A DNA stretch of 64,000 nt from Culex pipiens pallens. Taxonomy: Eukaryota > Arthropoda > Insecta > Diptera > Culicidae. Location of the stretch: the NCBI RefSeq assembly GCF_016801865.2, contig NC_068937.1, positions 5,034,191 to 5,098,190 of the forward strand, read 5' to 3'. Shown here in pieces: positions 46,575 through 58,450 of this stretch; position 1 is the first letter of the stretch; each line of letters opens with the position of its first letter. Below the pieces are notes generated by a model. That model was not told the DNA's origin and ran no database searches. It was given only the letters and a program-made list of their open reading frames with translations. The position numbers and the translations under genes are program-made.

Positions 46575-48114
46575 AGCATGAGCATGAGCATGAGCATGGT
46601 TGACTGCCAATGAGCTGCTACTCCGTTATTGACAGATCAGCTGAAGTTAAACAATGAATCAAAAATGATCAGTGGGAGCCAACCATCCGTTCACTGTTTA
46701 ACCCCTGAAGACCCCGACTTTATTAGTCAATACCGGCGCCCTCCCAAGAAGCCTGCAGTTCAACAAAAGGGAGGAATGTTAGTCCGATAGTTGAAGTTGC
46801 AGACTCATCAAGCACATAGTTTTTCGCTATATACTTGTTGATACCGCTTGAGACCGTTGAATCCACAGCATCTCCTTCAAGCATCACGTGATTATTATTT
46901 TTTTGGGTTAGTAGGATAAGGTATTGGCTTTTCGATGCCTCCCGAGCTACGATGCTATGGGGAGGACTTTCATAACAAACCCGTCGGCGAGCCTTCCGAG
47001 CAACGATGCTATGGGAAGGTCTTTCTAATTAGCACACCAAAACACTCGCGCACAGGTATTTAAATACTGAATAAATGTAATTTTTCATCACGATTACCCA
47101 GACGACATTGATGATAAAGGAAGGACTTTTCTACAGTCATTTACAGTAATACTTAAACTTATTTTAATGCAACAATTCACACGACGTCGTGCCTCCCGAT
47201 CAACGATGATGTAGGAAGGACTTGAGCAAGCCAATCAGGATGAAACACGAAATAAAATTCTTTTCTTTTCACACACAATGCCATATAATTGACCGCGCGT
47301 CACCACCCAACTTATTGAACTGATTTTCTTCTGCTTGTGGGCAAGCCAATCAGGATGAAACACGAAATGAAATTCTTTTCTTTTCACACACAATGCCACA
47401 TAATTGACCGCGCGTCACCACCCAACTTATTGAACTGATTTTCTTCTGCTTGTGGGCAAGCCAATCAGGATGAAACACGAAATGAAATTCTTTTCTTTTC
47501 ACACACAATGCCACATAATTGACCGCGCGTCGCCACCCAACTAATTGAACTGATTTTCTTCTGCTTGTGGGCAAGCCAATCAGGATGAAACACGAAATGA
47601 AATTCTTTTCTTTTCACACACAATGCCACATAATTGACCGCGCGTCACCACCCAACTAATTGAACTGATTTTCTTCTGCTTGTGGGCAAGCCAATCAGGA
47701 TGAAACACGAAATAAAATTCTTTTCTTTTCACACACAATGCCACATAATTGACCGCGCGTCACCACCCTACTAATTGAACTGATTTTCTTCTGCTTGTGG
47801 GCAAGCCAATCAGGATGAAACACGAAATGAAATTCTTTTCTTTTCACACACAATGCCACATAATTGACCGCGCGTCAACACCCTACTAATTGAACTGATT
47901 TTCTTCTGCTTGTGGGCAAGCCAATCAGGATGAAACACGAAATGAAATTCTTTTCTTTTCACACACAATGCCACATAATTGACCGCGCGTCACCACCCAA
48001 CTAATTGAACTGATTTTCTTCTGCTTGTGGGCAAGCCAATCAGGATGAAACACGAAATAAAATTCTTTTCTTTTCACACACAATGCCACATAATTGACCG
48101 CGCGTCACCACGCC
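46575..48114 (-). mobile_element. Retroposon copy 2 with 115-bp VNTR, hairpins and (CATGCT)n tail
   Basis: This 1,540-bp insertion is flanked by an exact 24-bp direct repeat (46551-46574 and 48115-48138, starting GGCAAACGATC). On the minus strand it has a 5' VNTR of 115-bp units, then CCTTCC/GGAAGG stem-loop motifs (46937-46966, 46991-47020, 47191-47219), a unique body and a 3' tail of about four CATGCT units at 46575-46599. It shares body blocks and architecture with copy 1, yet its minisatellite unit is largely different. No ORF of useful length. The split GGCACAGCTCT domain on both sides shows the pre-insertion context. Confidence 0.85.
47226..48114. repeat. 115-bp minisatellite, about 7.7 units
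   Basis: GCAAGCCAATCAGGATGAAAC begins at 47226, 47341, 47456, 47571 and so on every 115 bp. Units differ by one or two substitutions (for example AAATAAAATT versus AAATGAAATT, CACC versus CGCC). It is the 5' VNTR of retroposon copy 2. Confidence 0.97.
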
Positions 48115-48138
48115 GGCAAACGATCTTATGTGCCCTTG

Positions 48139-50720
48139 GATGCACAAACTTTTTTTTGTGAAAAATAATGATCAGTCCCCATATTTTTCCATTTGGGTTC
48201 AAGAAGGCTACTCGAATTTATAGGAACAGCTCTACATTAAAGGCACAAAATTGGGTAAGATATCACACATTTTCTTGCTACAAAAAAATAGTGCCCATTT
48301 CCTGGGCACAAGAAACACGATCGTGATTAAAAGGAACAGCTCTACCCAAAGGCACAAAATTGTGCTAGAAGGCAAATAGTTCTTTTGGATGTGCAATCTT
48401 TTCTTTTTAAAATTACGATAAGTGCACATTTTGCGAAATTCAAAAAGGAACAGGCATCCACACAAAAGGCACAATAGTTACCAGTTGGGCACAAATTATC
48501 ATTTTAATGCCCGAACATTTCTGGCGAAAAATCAAAATTTGTGCCCAAGATGCACTTTTGGGCACAAAAAGCATTAAATATTTTCCTGAGTCAAAGTTCG
48601 TAATTTCCTCCAAAAACACAGTTTTTATGACTCTTTAGAGCAACCGTCCACCTCATTTTCCACGAAAAGTGAGATATCAAGGCTCTCTCACCGCATTAAA
48701 TAACTCATACCGAAAAAAAAACCATGCACCGTGCCATAAATTATGACCCCATAAATTATGTTCCGCCGTGTTGTGCATCTTCAGCAGCATCAACGCCTCG
48801 GAGAATCCGTGAACCAAGAAATCCGACTGAGAAGGTTATGTTTTTCCGCCCAGAACATGACCCAAGGTGTGACTAGCATAAACCAGAAGTGCTTCGAGCG
48901 CGATTAGCACCGCGGGCGGGACTTGCACTCATAAGGCAGAAGACGCCGACGAAGAAGAAGAAGATCAAAAACAAACATCCAGAAAGCTAGAACAGTTCTG
49001 GAGATCTCCGCTCAGAAGTCAACCGGTCAATGTCTTGTCTGTTTTTCTCCGCGCGGTCGTGGAAAAGAGATTAAGCCAAAAGCATCAACAGCAGCGGGAG
49101 ACACACAACCGGAGAAGGTTCTGCAATCGTCGGGCGAGATTACGTGCGCTCTGGGATGTCACAATTATCGCAGCCAGAGTGTTCCAAAAGATAAGCGCGT
49201 TGGAGGGGGAAAAAAATGGGCACACCTAAATCGTTCATCATGGCTGGCCGCGAGGACAGATTTATGGTGATGAAATTAGATCGGCGAGAAGAGAAAATAG
49301 AGGGGCACTTTCTTCGGGAGAGAAGGTTGTTGAAAGCTGTTTAAATTGAGGAAAGTGCCTAAAATTGGTTAAATGGGCACATGAGTGCCCAAATGGGCAC
49401 AAATTACATCTTGCATGATTTTAAGTACGTGCAATTTTTGCACAAATAACGATTGTTGCCCAACCAACATGTTCGGATTCAAAAAGATTCATTAAGCGTG
49501 AAGGCACAGCTCTACAGAAAAGGCACAAAAAGGGTAAGGTTGCACGAAAAAGCGCTTTGTGCTAAAAAAACACAGGTTTGAGTAAGAAATAGATTTGTGC
49601 CATCAATAACAGTGCACTGGAATCAAAATGTAGCTCAAAAGGACAAAAAGCATTTTTTTCTCAAAAAGTAAAGATTTGTGCTTAAAATTTGAGTAGAAAT
49701 TAAATTTGTGCCATACACAATCCTTTGGATGTAGGTGTACCAAAATGGGCACAAATTGGTAGCTGAAAAATGTGCTAAAAGTACTGATTTAGACAAAGAA
49801 GTGCAACAATGGGCTCAAGATTGCACGATTTCTTACCAGAAAAGACGAGCCTCAAATATAGCACAATCATGAAAGGCACAGCTCTACACAACAAAAATAA
49901 TTGTTTGCAAAGCACAAATATTCACAAACACAAATGTAGATAAGTGCCAAAGAAGAACACTTTTTTCCCAAAAAAAAAGTATAACTGACAAAAAGGCACA
50001 GCTCTACACGTGAAGCTAAGGAGGAGGACACAAATGTTGACATTGATGTGCTTATAAAACACAAAATATACATAAGTGCTATTTTTTCCTACAAAAAGAA
50101 TAACTGAGCCAAAATGGCACAGCTATACACAGTGTGTACTATTATAAAAACTTATTTTATTTTTTTAAGGTTTGGGTACAAAAACACACTTGCGCACCAG
50201 TTTAATAAATTTCAACAAAATTTATTTGTGCCAGGGAAAAAGGGCTCAAGATCCATAAATGAGCACAGGCACAGCTCTACATTTGAAGCACAATTTTGTG
50301 TTTGGAAGGCAAGCATTGGGCACACATCTTGACACAGCATCTGTGGTTCAGAAATTTGTGATTTACCAAAAACGACACAGCTCTGCTTATTAAAACTCTC
50401 ATGTGTTAAAAAACGCACTAATTATTTTATGGATTAACACAAATCTGTGGTTCAGAGTTAAGTTTTGTGCCAAAGAATTTTGGGCACAAAATACTCAATT
50501 AAGCTCAAAATGAAAACAATGGACAAGAAATACATTTTTGAACTACTTGAGGACCAAATGCACAGCCCTGCACAAATGGTACAAGTGTTTATCGAAATTC
50601 ACAAATTTACAAGTGGGCACAAATTGGGAAAAATATGGGCACAAATTAAAGTAATAGTCACCCACCCAATGTAAGTTTGTCTAAAGAAGCAATTTTTGTG
50701 TCAAGACAATTGGGGACAAA
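48139..50720. repeat. GGCACAGCTCT-motif repeat domain (intron B-C, right part)
   Basis: Continuation of the 45.2-46.5 kb domain, with GGCACAGCTCTACA words near 49502, 49876, 49994, 50117 and 50269. A unique GC-richer stretch at about 48600-49330 lies inside it. No gene supported. Confidence 0.65.
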
Positions 50721-51614
50721 GTTTTGTTTGCACCCTTTTCAAAAATTCCACCCAAATTCATCAGATCTTAGGCGATCGGTCCACGGAAGATCGCCATCAT
50801 CTAGTGCAGTAAACATTTCGATTGTGGGAAACCAAGACCAAACTTCACGCGGGTTGATGATGATTTGGTTTTTCGTTTAGCGCACTGCTCACGATAAGTT
50901 CTCGCTACGGAAACAACGAAAGACCATTAGCGAGCTCGAAGAGGGCTTAGTCGTGATGAAATTAACGGAACACAAAAGTGGGGCACAGCCCTAGCGACAG
51001 AATGGAAAAAACGGAGATTAGCGCAAAAGTTGACGGTTGATTGATGGAATTGCAAGCTTGATTTGAATTTTGCAGTTTGCACGCTTCAAGAGGGTTACCC
51101 AGAGTTGGGTTAAAAGAAGTTTAAGGTTGAGCACAAATTGTGTGACTGGAACTAGTTGAGGAGTGCGCCGTCCTATTTTACGAGCCATAAATGCAACTTT
51201 TAGTGCTTCAAAACTAGTTCCAGCACAATAACGCTCGAGATTTGTGGAACCTTCTCACCAAACCAACAAGTTTATCCAGTAGCTGTGGAACTATCAAGCC
51301 ATTTTTAACGATTTGATGCGTTTTGCGGTCTGCGCGCACTTCAAAAAGAAGATGCACATTTCGGTGGAAAAATTGTTACAAAGTCACAAGCTGCAATAAA
51401 ATAAGTGAAACAAAGTTGGTCGCGCACTCCCGAAACGGGAGCCTCCCATAAACATCCGGCTCAGATGTCATTAAATTCACCGTAAAAACCTTGCGCAGTC
51501 TTAGATGCTCCCGAAACATATGTTTCAATTTAGAGAAGGAGGAAACTTCTCTTGCCACTTCATTTACGATTTTCTCAACTGACTTTTTCTTTTCTGTTTT
51601 TCTTCCTTCCACAG
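50721..51614. other. Intron sequence before exon C
   Basis: Unique sequence without recognisable genes. It ends in a strong pyrimidine tract (TTTCTTTTCTGTTTTTCTTC) and the acceptor ACAG at 51611-51614. Confidence 0.5.
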
Positions 51615-51676
51615 TGTACTGGGGTTATCACCGGCAAGGATCATGTCAAGCGGGCTTCAGTGCCTCACTGACGAAG
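51615..51676 (+). CDS. Integrin alpha (alphaPS2/inflated-like), partial exon C
   Basis: This 62-nt exon lies between CCACAG and GTAGGT. With the last base of exon B it gives 21 codons, MYWGYHRQGSCQAGFSASLTK. The GYHRQGSCQAGFSA phrase is a strong PS2-type signature. Its cysteine should pair with the SPC cysteine of exon B. The exon ends in phase 0, directly before TGDRVFVGAPG of exon D. It is very short between introns of 8 and 10 kb, so it depends on exon definition. Confidence 0.95.
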
Positions 51677-51904
51677 GTAGGTTTTGAACTTCTCTCCGGT
51701 TTTTTTCCTGGTAACAAAAAAAAAACCCAACGAAAGACGTGAAAATCGTCCATATGGATCGCGTGACATTTCAATTGCATGACGGGCAGGGATGAAGCTT
51801 TGAAGAATAAAAAAAAACCATCAAATTTGATGAGAAACTCAATTTTGAGTCATTCCGCTTGAACGTGTGAACTGTCAAACAAGTACCCACTAAATTAAAA
51901 AAAA

Positions 51905-52239
51905 AATTAAAATTTTACAAATTTTAGAAATTTAACAAATTTTACAAATTTAAGCAAATTTTAGCAAATTTTAGCAAATTTTAGCAAATTTTAGCAAATT
52001 TTAGCAATTTTTTAGCAAATTTTAGCCAATTTTAGCAAATTTAGCATGATTAAGCAAATTTTAGCAAATTTTAGCAAATTTTAGAAAATTTTAGCAAATT
52101 TTAGCAAATTTTAGCAAATTTTAGCAAATTTGAGCAAATTTGAGCAAATTTGAGCAAATTTGAGCAAATTTTAGCAAATTTTATCAAATTTTACAAATTT
52201 TAAAGAAATTACAAATTTTACAAATTTTGCATTTTTTGC
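51905..52239. repeat. 10-bp array (AAATTTTAGC)n with 9-bp variants
   Basis: Mostly 10-bp units AGCAAATTTT, with single-base register changes, passing through TTTGAGCAAA variants (52125-52170) into a 9-bp array. It shows a 9/10-bp switch by one inserted base. Confidence 0.88.
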
Positions 52240-52795
52240 AAATTTTAAAATTTTTACAAATTTTAAAAATTTTACAAATTTTAAAAATTTTACAAATTTT
52301 AAAAATTTTACAAATTTTAAAAATTTTAAAAATTTTACAAATTTTAAAAATTTTACAAATTTTACAAATTTTACAAGTTTTACAAATTTTACAAATTTTA
52401 CAAATTTTACAAATTTTACAAATTTTACAAATTTTACAAATTTTACAAATTTTACAAATTTTACAAATTTTACAAATTTTACAAATTTTACAAATTTTAC
52501 AAATTTTACAAATTTTACAAATTTTACAAATTTTACAAATTTTACAAATTTTACAAATTTTACAAATTTTACAAATTTTACAAATTTTACAAATTTTACA
52601 AATTTTACAAATTTTACAAATTTTACAAATTTTACAAATTTTACAAATTTTACAAATTTTACAAATTTTAAAAATTTTACAAATTTTACAAATTTTACAA
52701 ATTTTACAAATTTTACAAATTTTTCAAATTTTACAAATTTTTCAAATTTTACAAATTTTACAAATTTTACAAATTTTACAAATTTTACAAATTTT
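52240..52795. repeat. 9-bp array (AAATTTTAC)n, about 60 units
   Basis: Near-uniform nonamers at 52360-52660. At both edges AAATTTTAAA and TTTTTCAAA variants appear. Long frames on both strands are artefacts of the 9-bp period. Confidence 0.96.
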
Positions 52796-54725
52796 GAATA
52801 ACTCGGTGACTTACACTCAATGGTTCTTGGATTTTGAGTAAAATTCAATCTAATCTGACCGATGCTCATTTGTGAGTTGGTTCGGTTTTGACCATAACTG
52901 AGTCTATTTTATTTTAAATTAAAAAAAATAATTAAGATTTATGTGCGTGATCGTGCTAACTGTCAAACGAGTACACGGTAATGAGAATTTTGCAATTATT
53001 TTTAGCGATTTTTGCATTATTTTTTTTGCAATTTTTGCAATTTTTGCTATTTTTGCAAATTTTGCAATTTTTGCAATTTTCACAATTTTAAAAGTTAAAA
53101 ATTTAAAAAAAAATTGAAAATTTGCAGAAAAAAAACAATTTTGAATAACTTTCCATAATCGTGTTAACTGTCATATACATTCATTCCAAATTACTCAATT
53201 GTCTTCATAATCTAATTTACACCCTGCAAATCTCAGCTTGCCCCTCACCTCCAACATTTCGGGAGCACGACCGGTCGCGATTCAGCTTCAGCTGAAGGTT
53301 GTTGTTGTTTCTGTTGCATCAAAACCATATTTGCATGCACCCACTGTATTCTGTCCGGTCGTGTAGTGGGCGCGGAAGCCGCCCGGAATCACGGCCCTGA
53401 TCGCCACCGCCTCGGACACATGTTAGTATTCCACGAATTTATGCAAATTTTGAATCATTGCAGCCGCCTCCGACTTTATTCTGACCGAAAAGAGTTCGAG
53501 CTCGAGGAATATTTAATGTTTTTTCAGGGGTGGGCAAATTTTTCTGTCCATAATGTGCGCGCGAAACACGGAAAGTTGCGGAATTTTGACAGCTCGCCAT
53601 AATGGCGGGTGGGTTGCTATAAAAGTGGTTTTGACAGATGGTGGAGGTACACGCTGATGGGAAAATACATAAAACTTAAAATTTTAGTCACAAGAATGCT
53701 TGAAATTGTGTTTTAATTTTTTTTATAGCAACTGCCATAATGTTAATTGTATTGCCTACAAATGGGGTTTACAAATTATGTGAGTACACGTTTAGTGGGT
53801 TTTACTCAAATTTGAATGTTATTTTATTTAAAAGTTTAAAAATCATTAAAAATTCTAGCATTTTTTATGGCAACTTTTTCGCAAGAAAAAACAAATCTTC
53901 AGTTAAAACAACAAGCTTGGACAGCATGACCCCTCTTTCAAAACTCTAAATTGTATGTAAAATTATTCATAAAGCCGGCAAAGGGAGGAAAAGGCCCGAA
54001 TCGTGTCTTCTGGCCAACAATCGGCCACCAAGAGGAAGCAAAAACGGAGCTCTTTCCGAACCGACGACACGGCGACTTACAAGTTCTGGGAATAACCCAC
54101 TTGATTGTTGAGTTGAGTTGAGTCGAAGAAGTTGTAACATGAGCGCTCAAAGTTTCTCTTCCTGATTCGTTTGTGGTCGCTCGAACGGTGATAGCGATCG
54201 CGGAATTGCTAATTTGAACAAGGCTTTTACAAGAGTCACTTGCGTTAAATTATGGCACATTGTATTTACTAATAAATGATTTCCGGAAATTTCATTGATA
54301 GACTCCAATCGTGATTGTTCTTCTCTTTTAAGGAAAATCAAATTTACTTTTCTCCACGGAAAGGTGCCAAGTCATTTGAAAATGTGGTTTGCTCGAAATA
54401 AAGCAAAAGAATCGGCTCCACACCGTTTATAGCAAAAAAGGGAGCTTATCGTTATTGCTGTCAGTCTGCAATGACTCGGTCGAACTTGCTTCCTTTTCAC
54501 CCACCGCCGACTGGTTTACGATAATGATGACGGATCGATTCGTCCGGGGTGATGACGGCGTAGATTGGTGATAATTGCATAAATTGTTGTTAATTCAGGG
54601 ACGTTTCTTTTGTGATATAACAATTATACGATTTTTGTTATTTTTTCATTATTTTTTCAGAAGCTTTATCGATATTTTGCCTGTTTTGCAAAAAAAATGT
54701 TAAAACAAAAGCTATTTAGAATTCA
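52796..54725. other. Intron sequence with a short 9-bp array and GC-richer islands
   Basis: A short (GCAATTTTT)n run lies at about 53030-53085. Unique GC-richer stretches lie at 53220-53640 and 53940-54570. GCCATAATGGC occurs at 53596-53606, followed by GCTATAAAA. No gene supported. Confidence 0.4.
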
Positions 54726-56620
54726 AAAATTTTAGAAATTTTAGAAATTTTAGAAATTTTAGAAATTTTAGAAATTTTAGAAATTTTAGAAATTTTAGAA
54801 ATTTTAGAAATTTTAGAAATTTTAGAAATTTTAGAAATTTTAGAAATTTTAGAAATTTTAGAAATTTTAGAAATTTTAGAAATTTTAGAAATTTTAGAAA
54901 TTTTAGAAATTTTTGAAATTTTTGAAATTTTTGAAATTTTTGAAATTTTTGAAATTTTTGAAATTTTAGAAATTTTAGAAATTTTAGAAATTTTAGAAAT
55001 TTAAGAAATTTAAGAAATTTAAGAAATTTAAGAAATTTAAGAAATTTAAGAAATTTAAGAAATTTAAGAAATTTAATAAATTTAAGAAATTTAAGAAATT
55101 TAAGAAATTTAAGAAATTTAAGAAATTTAAGAAATTTAAGAAATTTAAGAAATTTAAGAAATTTAAGAAATTTAAGAAATTTAAGAAATTTAAGAAATTT
55201 AAAAAATTTAAGAAATTTAAGAAATTTAAGAAATTTAAGAAATTTAAGAAATTTAAGAAATTTAAGAAATTTAAGAAATTTAAGAAATTTAAGAAATTTA
55301 AGAAATTTAAGAAATTTAAGAAATTTAAGAAATTTAAGAAATTTAAGAAATTTAAGAAATTTAAGAAATTTAAGAAATTTAAGAAATTTAAGAAATTTAA
55401 GAAATTTAAGAAATTTAAGAAATTTAAGAAATTTAAGAAATTTAGGAAATTTAAGAAATTTAAGAAATTTAAGAAATTTAAGAAATTTAAGAAATTTAAG
55501 AAATTTAAGAAATTTAAGAAGTTTAAGAAATTTAAGAACAAGAAATTTTAGAAATTTTAGAAATTTTAGAAATTTTAGAAATTTTAGAAATTTTAGAAAT
55601 TTTAGAAATTTTAGAAATTTTAGAAATTTAAGAAATTTAAGAAATTTAAGAAATTTAAGAAATTTAAGAAATTTAAGAAATTTAAGAAATTTAAGAAATT
55701 TAAGAAATTTAAGAAATTTAAGAAATTTAAGAAATTTAAGAAATTTAAGAAATTTAAGAAATTTAAGAAATTTAAGAAATTTAAGAAATTTAAGAAATTT
55801 AAGAAATTTAAGAAATTTAAGAAATTTAAAAAATTTAAGAAATTTAAGAAATTTAAGAAATTTAAGAAATTTAAGAAATTTAAGAAATTTAAGAAATTTA
55901 AGAAATTTAAGAAATTTAAGAAATTTAAGAAATTTAAGAAATTTAAGAAATTTAAGAAATTTAAGAAATTTAAGAAATTTAAGAAATTTAAGAAATTTAA
56001 GAAATTTAAGAAATTTAAGAAATTTAAGAAATTTAAGAAATTTAAGAAATTTAAGAAATTTAAGAAATTTAAGAAATTTAAGAAATTTAAGAAATTTAAG
56101 AAATTTAAGAAATTTAAAAAATTTAAGAAATTTAAGAAATTTAAGAAATTTAAGAAATTTAAGAACAAGAAATTTTAGAAATTTTAGAAATTTTAGAAAT
56201 TTTAGAAATTTTAGAAATTTTAGAAATTTTAGAAATTTTAGAAATTTTAGAAATTTTAGAAATTTTAGAAATTTTAGAAATTTTAGAAATTTTAGAAATT
56301 TTAGAAATTTTAGAAATTTTAGAAATTTTAGAAATTTTAGAAATTTTAGAAATTTTAGAAATTTTAGAAATTTTAGAAATTTTAGAAATTTTAGAAATTT
56401 TAGAAATTTTAGAAATTTTAGAAATTTTAGAAATTTTAAAAATTTTAGAAATTTTAGAAATTTTAGAAATTTTAGAAATTTCTAAATTTTAAAAATTTTA
56501 GAAATATTAGAAATTTTAAAAATTTTAGAAATTTTAGAAATTTTAGAAATTTTAAAAATTTTAGAATTTTTAGAAATTTTAGAAATTTTAGAAATTTTAG
56601 AAATTTTAGAAATTTTAGAA
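54726..56620. repeat. 9-bp array complex (AAATTTTAG)n / (AAATTTAAG)n with 627-bp duplication
   Basis: Blocks alternate between GAAATTTTA and GAAATTTAA units, with a GAAATTTTT sub-block at about 54908-54963. The interruption GAACAAG appears at 55536-55542 and again 627 bp later. A shared variant (an A-run in AAATTTAAAAAATTT) at 55201 and 55828 is also 627 bp apart. So one 627-bp segment was duplicated in tandem, and each copy then acquired private variants. Confidence 0.95.
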
Positions 56621-56627
56621 ATTTTTT

Positions 56628-56832
56628 TAACTCTTTGAACTTTTTAAACTTTTTAAACTTTTTGAACTTTTTGAACTTTTTGAACTTTTTGAACTTTTTG
56701 AACTTTTTGAACTTTTTGAACTTTTTGAACTTTTTGAACTTTTTGAACTTTTTGAACTTTTTGAACTTTTTGAACTTTTTGAACTTTTTGAACTTTTTGA
56801 ACTTTTTGAACTTTTTGAACTTTTTGAACTTG
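56628..56832. repeat. 9-bp array (GAACTTTTT)n, about 22 units
   Basis: Follows the previous array after a few transitional bases (TTTTTTTAACTCTTTGAAC). Nearly perfect units, ending at GAACTTGGCGTG. Another example of two different 9-bp units lying back to back. Confidence 0.96.
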
Positions 56833-57689
56833 GCGTGTACTGAAAATCTGACAGTTGACAACTCTTGCTATAACTACACGATTAATTTCTAGCAAAACAA
56901 TGCAAAAGGGCCAAAGACGAAGTGTTATAAAAACTTTTGCATTTTTTGCTTGATTTGTTTTAATTCAGTTCTGACAATAATAAACCTTTAAAAAGTCAGA
57001 GGAAGTTCCAACTAACTTCAGCAACTACTCTTCCTTGTACAACAATAAAACTCAATAAATCATATTTTCCGAAACTTTACTCAAAAACCTGACAGCGCAA
57101 AACAAAACAAAAAAATCCCACACTGAGAAAAACCCGCCCCGCAAAACAATGCTCAATCATAAACAAGTCCATCATCGGAAGTCAATGCGCCGATGTATTT
57201 ATTGCAGAATTTATTGTTCCATTCGTCGGCGTCTTCGGGAATCGTCCTCTTCTTCCAGCCAGTGGCCACAACGCAAAAAAAAACGATCCACCAGAAGCCA
57301 ATAAGTTTGTCATCATCATCAGCGGGCGCGTTTTGTTTACCTTCCTCATCCCTCTCTTTTCCTTCACTGTTTGAGGTTAGGTTGTCACGGGGCGCATTTT
57401 TGACAGCCGCGGCGATGAAAATACTATCTTTTTGAGCGTTTTTTTTCCATTTCGCGAATGAATTGATCAACCCCGACAAAGTCAACGGAGGAAGACGACG
57501 GGCAGAAACATGCCGTTTTTGTCGGCATTGTATACAAATCGATGAGCAGGAACAATCGGCCGGTAATAAATATAAAAATCTCTTGCCTGATATTGAATTG
57601 TAATATTTATGTATAAATATGTTGAGTGAGAGAGCGCGCGCGGATGGGTGCGCACATTGTACGGACGCGTTGCGACCCGGCCGTAGCTT
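56833..57689. other. Non-coding intron sequence
   Basis: Unique sequence with a 110-codon minus-strand frame at 57153-57485. It has no recognisable domain or splice context and is not called as a gene. A (GC)n-type GAGAGCGCGCGCG run lies at about 57631-57643. Confidence 0.35.
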
Positions 57690-58450
57690 CAGCGTGGTCT
57701 ACGCTGAAGGTCGGAAAAAGTTTGGATCGAAAAAAGCTTAAACTGGGAGCCAGCGTTCGAAGGTCCGCTGATGACCCGAACCCGACGGTAAGATTTTTTG
57801 AAAATTTTCAACTCTCAACAAACTCTGACATTCGTGATAATTTTAAATCGAAAATAGCTTAAACCGGGAGCCAGCGTTCGAAGGTCCGCTGATGACCCGA
57901 ACATGACTTTGGGATTTTTTGAAAATTTTTGCCGTCTACAACTTCAGCATGGTCAACTCTGACATTCGTGATAATTTTAAATCGAAAATATTTTAAACTA
58001 GGAGCCAGCGTTCGAAGGTCCGCTGATGACCCGAACTCGACGGTGGGATTTTTTGAAAATTTTGCCGTCTGCAACTTCAGCATGGTCAACTCTGACATTC
58101 GTGCTAATTTTAAATCAAAAATATCTTAAACCGGGAGCCAGCGTTCGAAGGTCCGCTGATGACCCGAACTCGACTTTGGGTTTTTTTTGAAAAATTTTAC
58201 CGTCTACAACTTCAGCATGGTCAACTCTGACATTCGTGCTAATTTTAAATCTAAAATATCTTAAACTGGGAGCCAGCGTTCGAAGGTCCGCTGATGACCC
58301 GAACTCGACTTTGTGATTTTTTGAAAAAAGTTGCCGTCTACAACTTCAGCATGGTCAACTCTGACATTCGTGATAATTTTAAATCAAAAATATCTTAAAC
58401 TGGGAGCCAGCGTTCGAAGGTACGCTGATGACCCGAACTCGACATTGAGT
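57690..58450. repeat. ~134-bp tandem array, six units, with conserved core
   Basis: GGGAGCCAGCGTTCGAAGG begins near 57745, 57866, 58000, 58133, 58268 and 58402 (spacings 121, 134, 133, 135, 134). Each core continues through CCGCTGATGACCCGAAC and is followed by ACTTCAGCATGGTCAACTCTGACATTCGTG. The core is the reverse complement of the one dispersed at 59.3-64 kb. Confidence 0.93.

Noticed and set aside
47226..48114. Regular direct repeats that might suggest a CRISPR array
   Set aside because: The whole 115-bp unit repeats without unique spacers; it is a minisatellite in an animal genome.
57153..57485. 110-codon minus-strand frame
   Set aside because: No domain, signal or splice support, and no recognised family.
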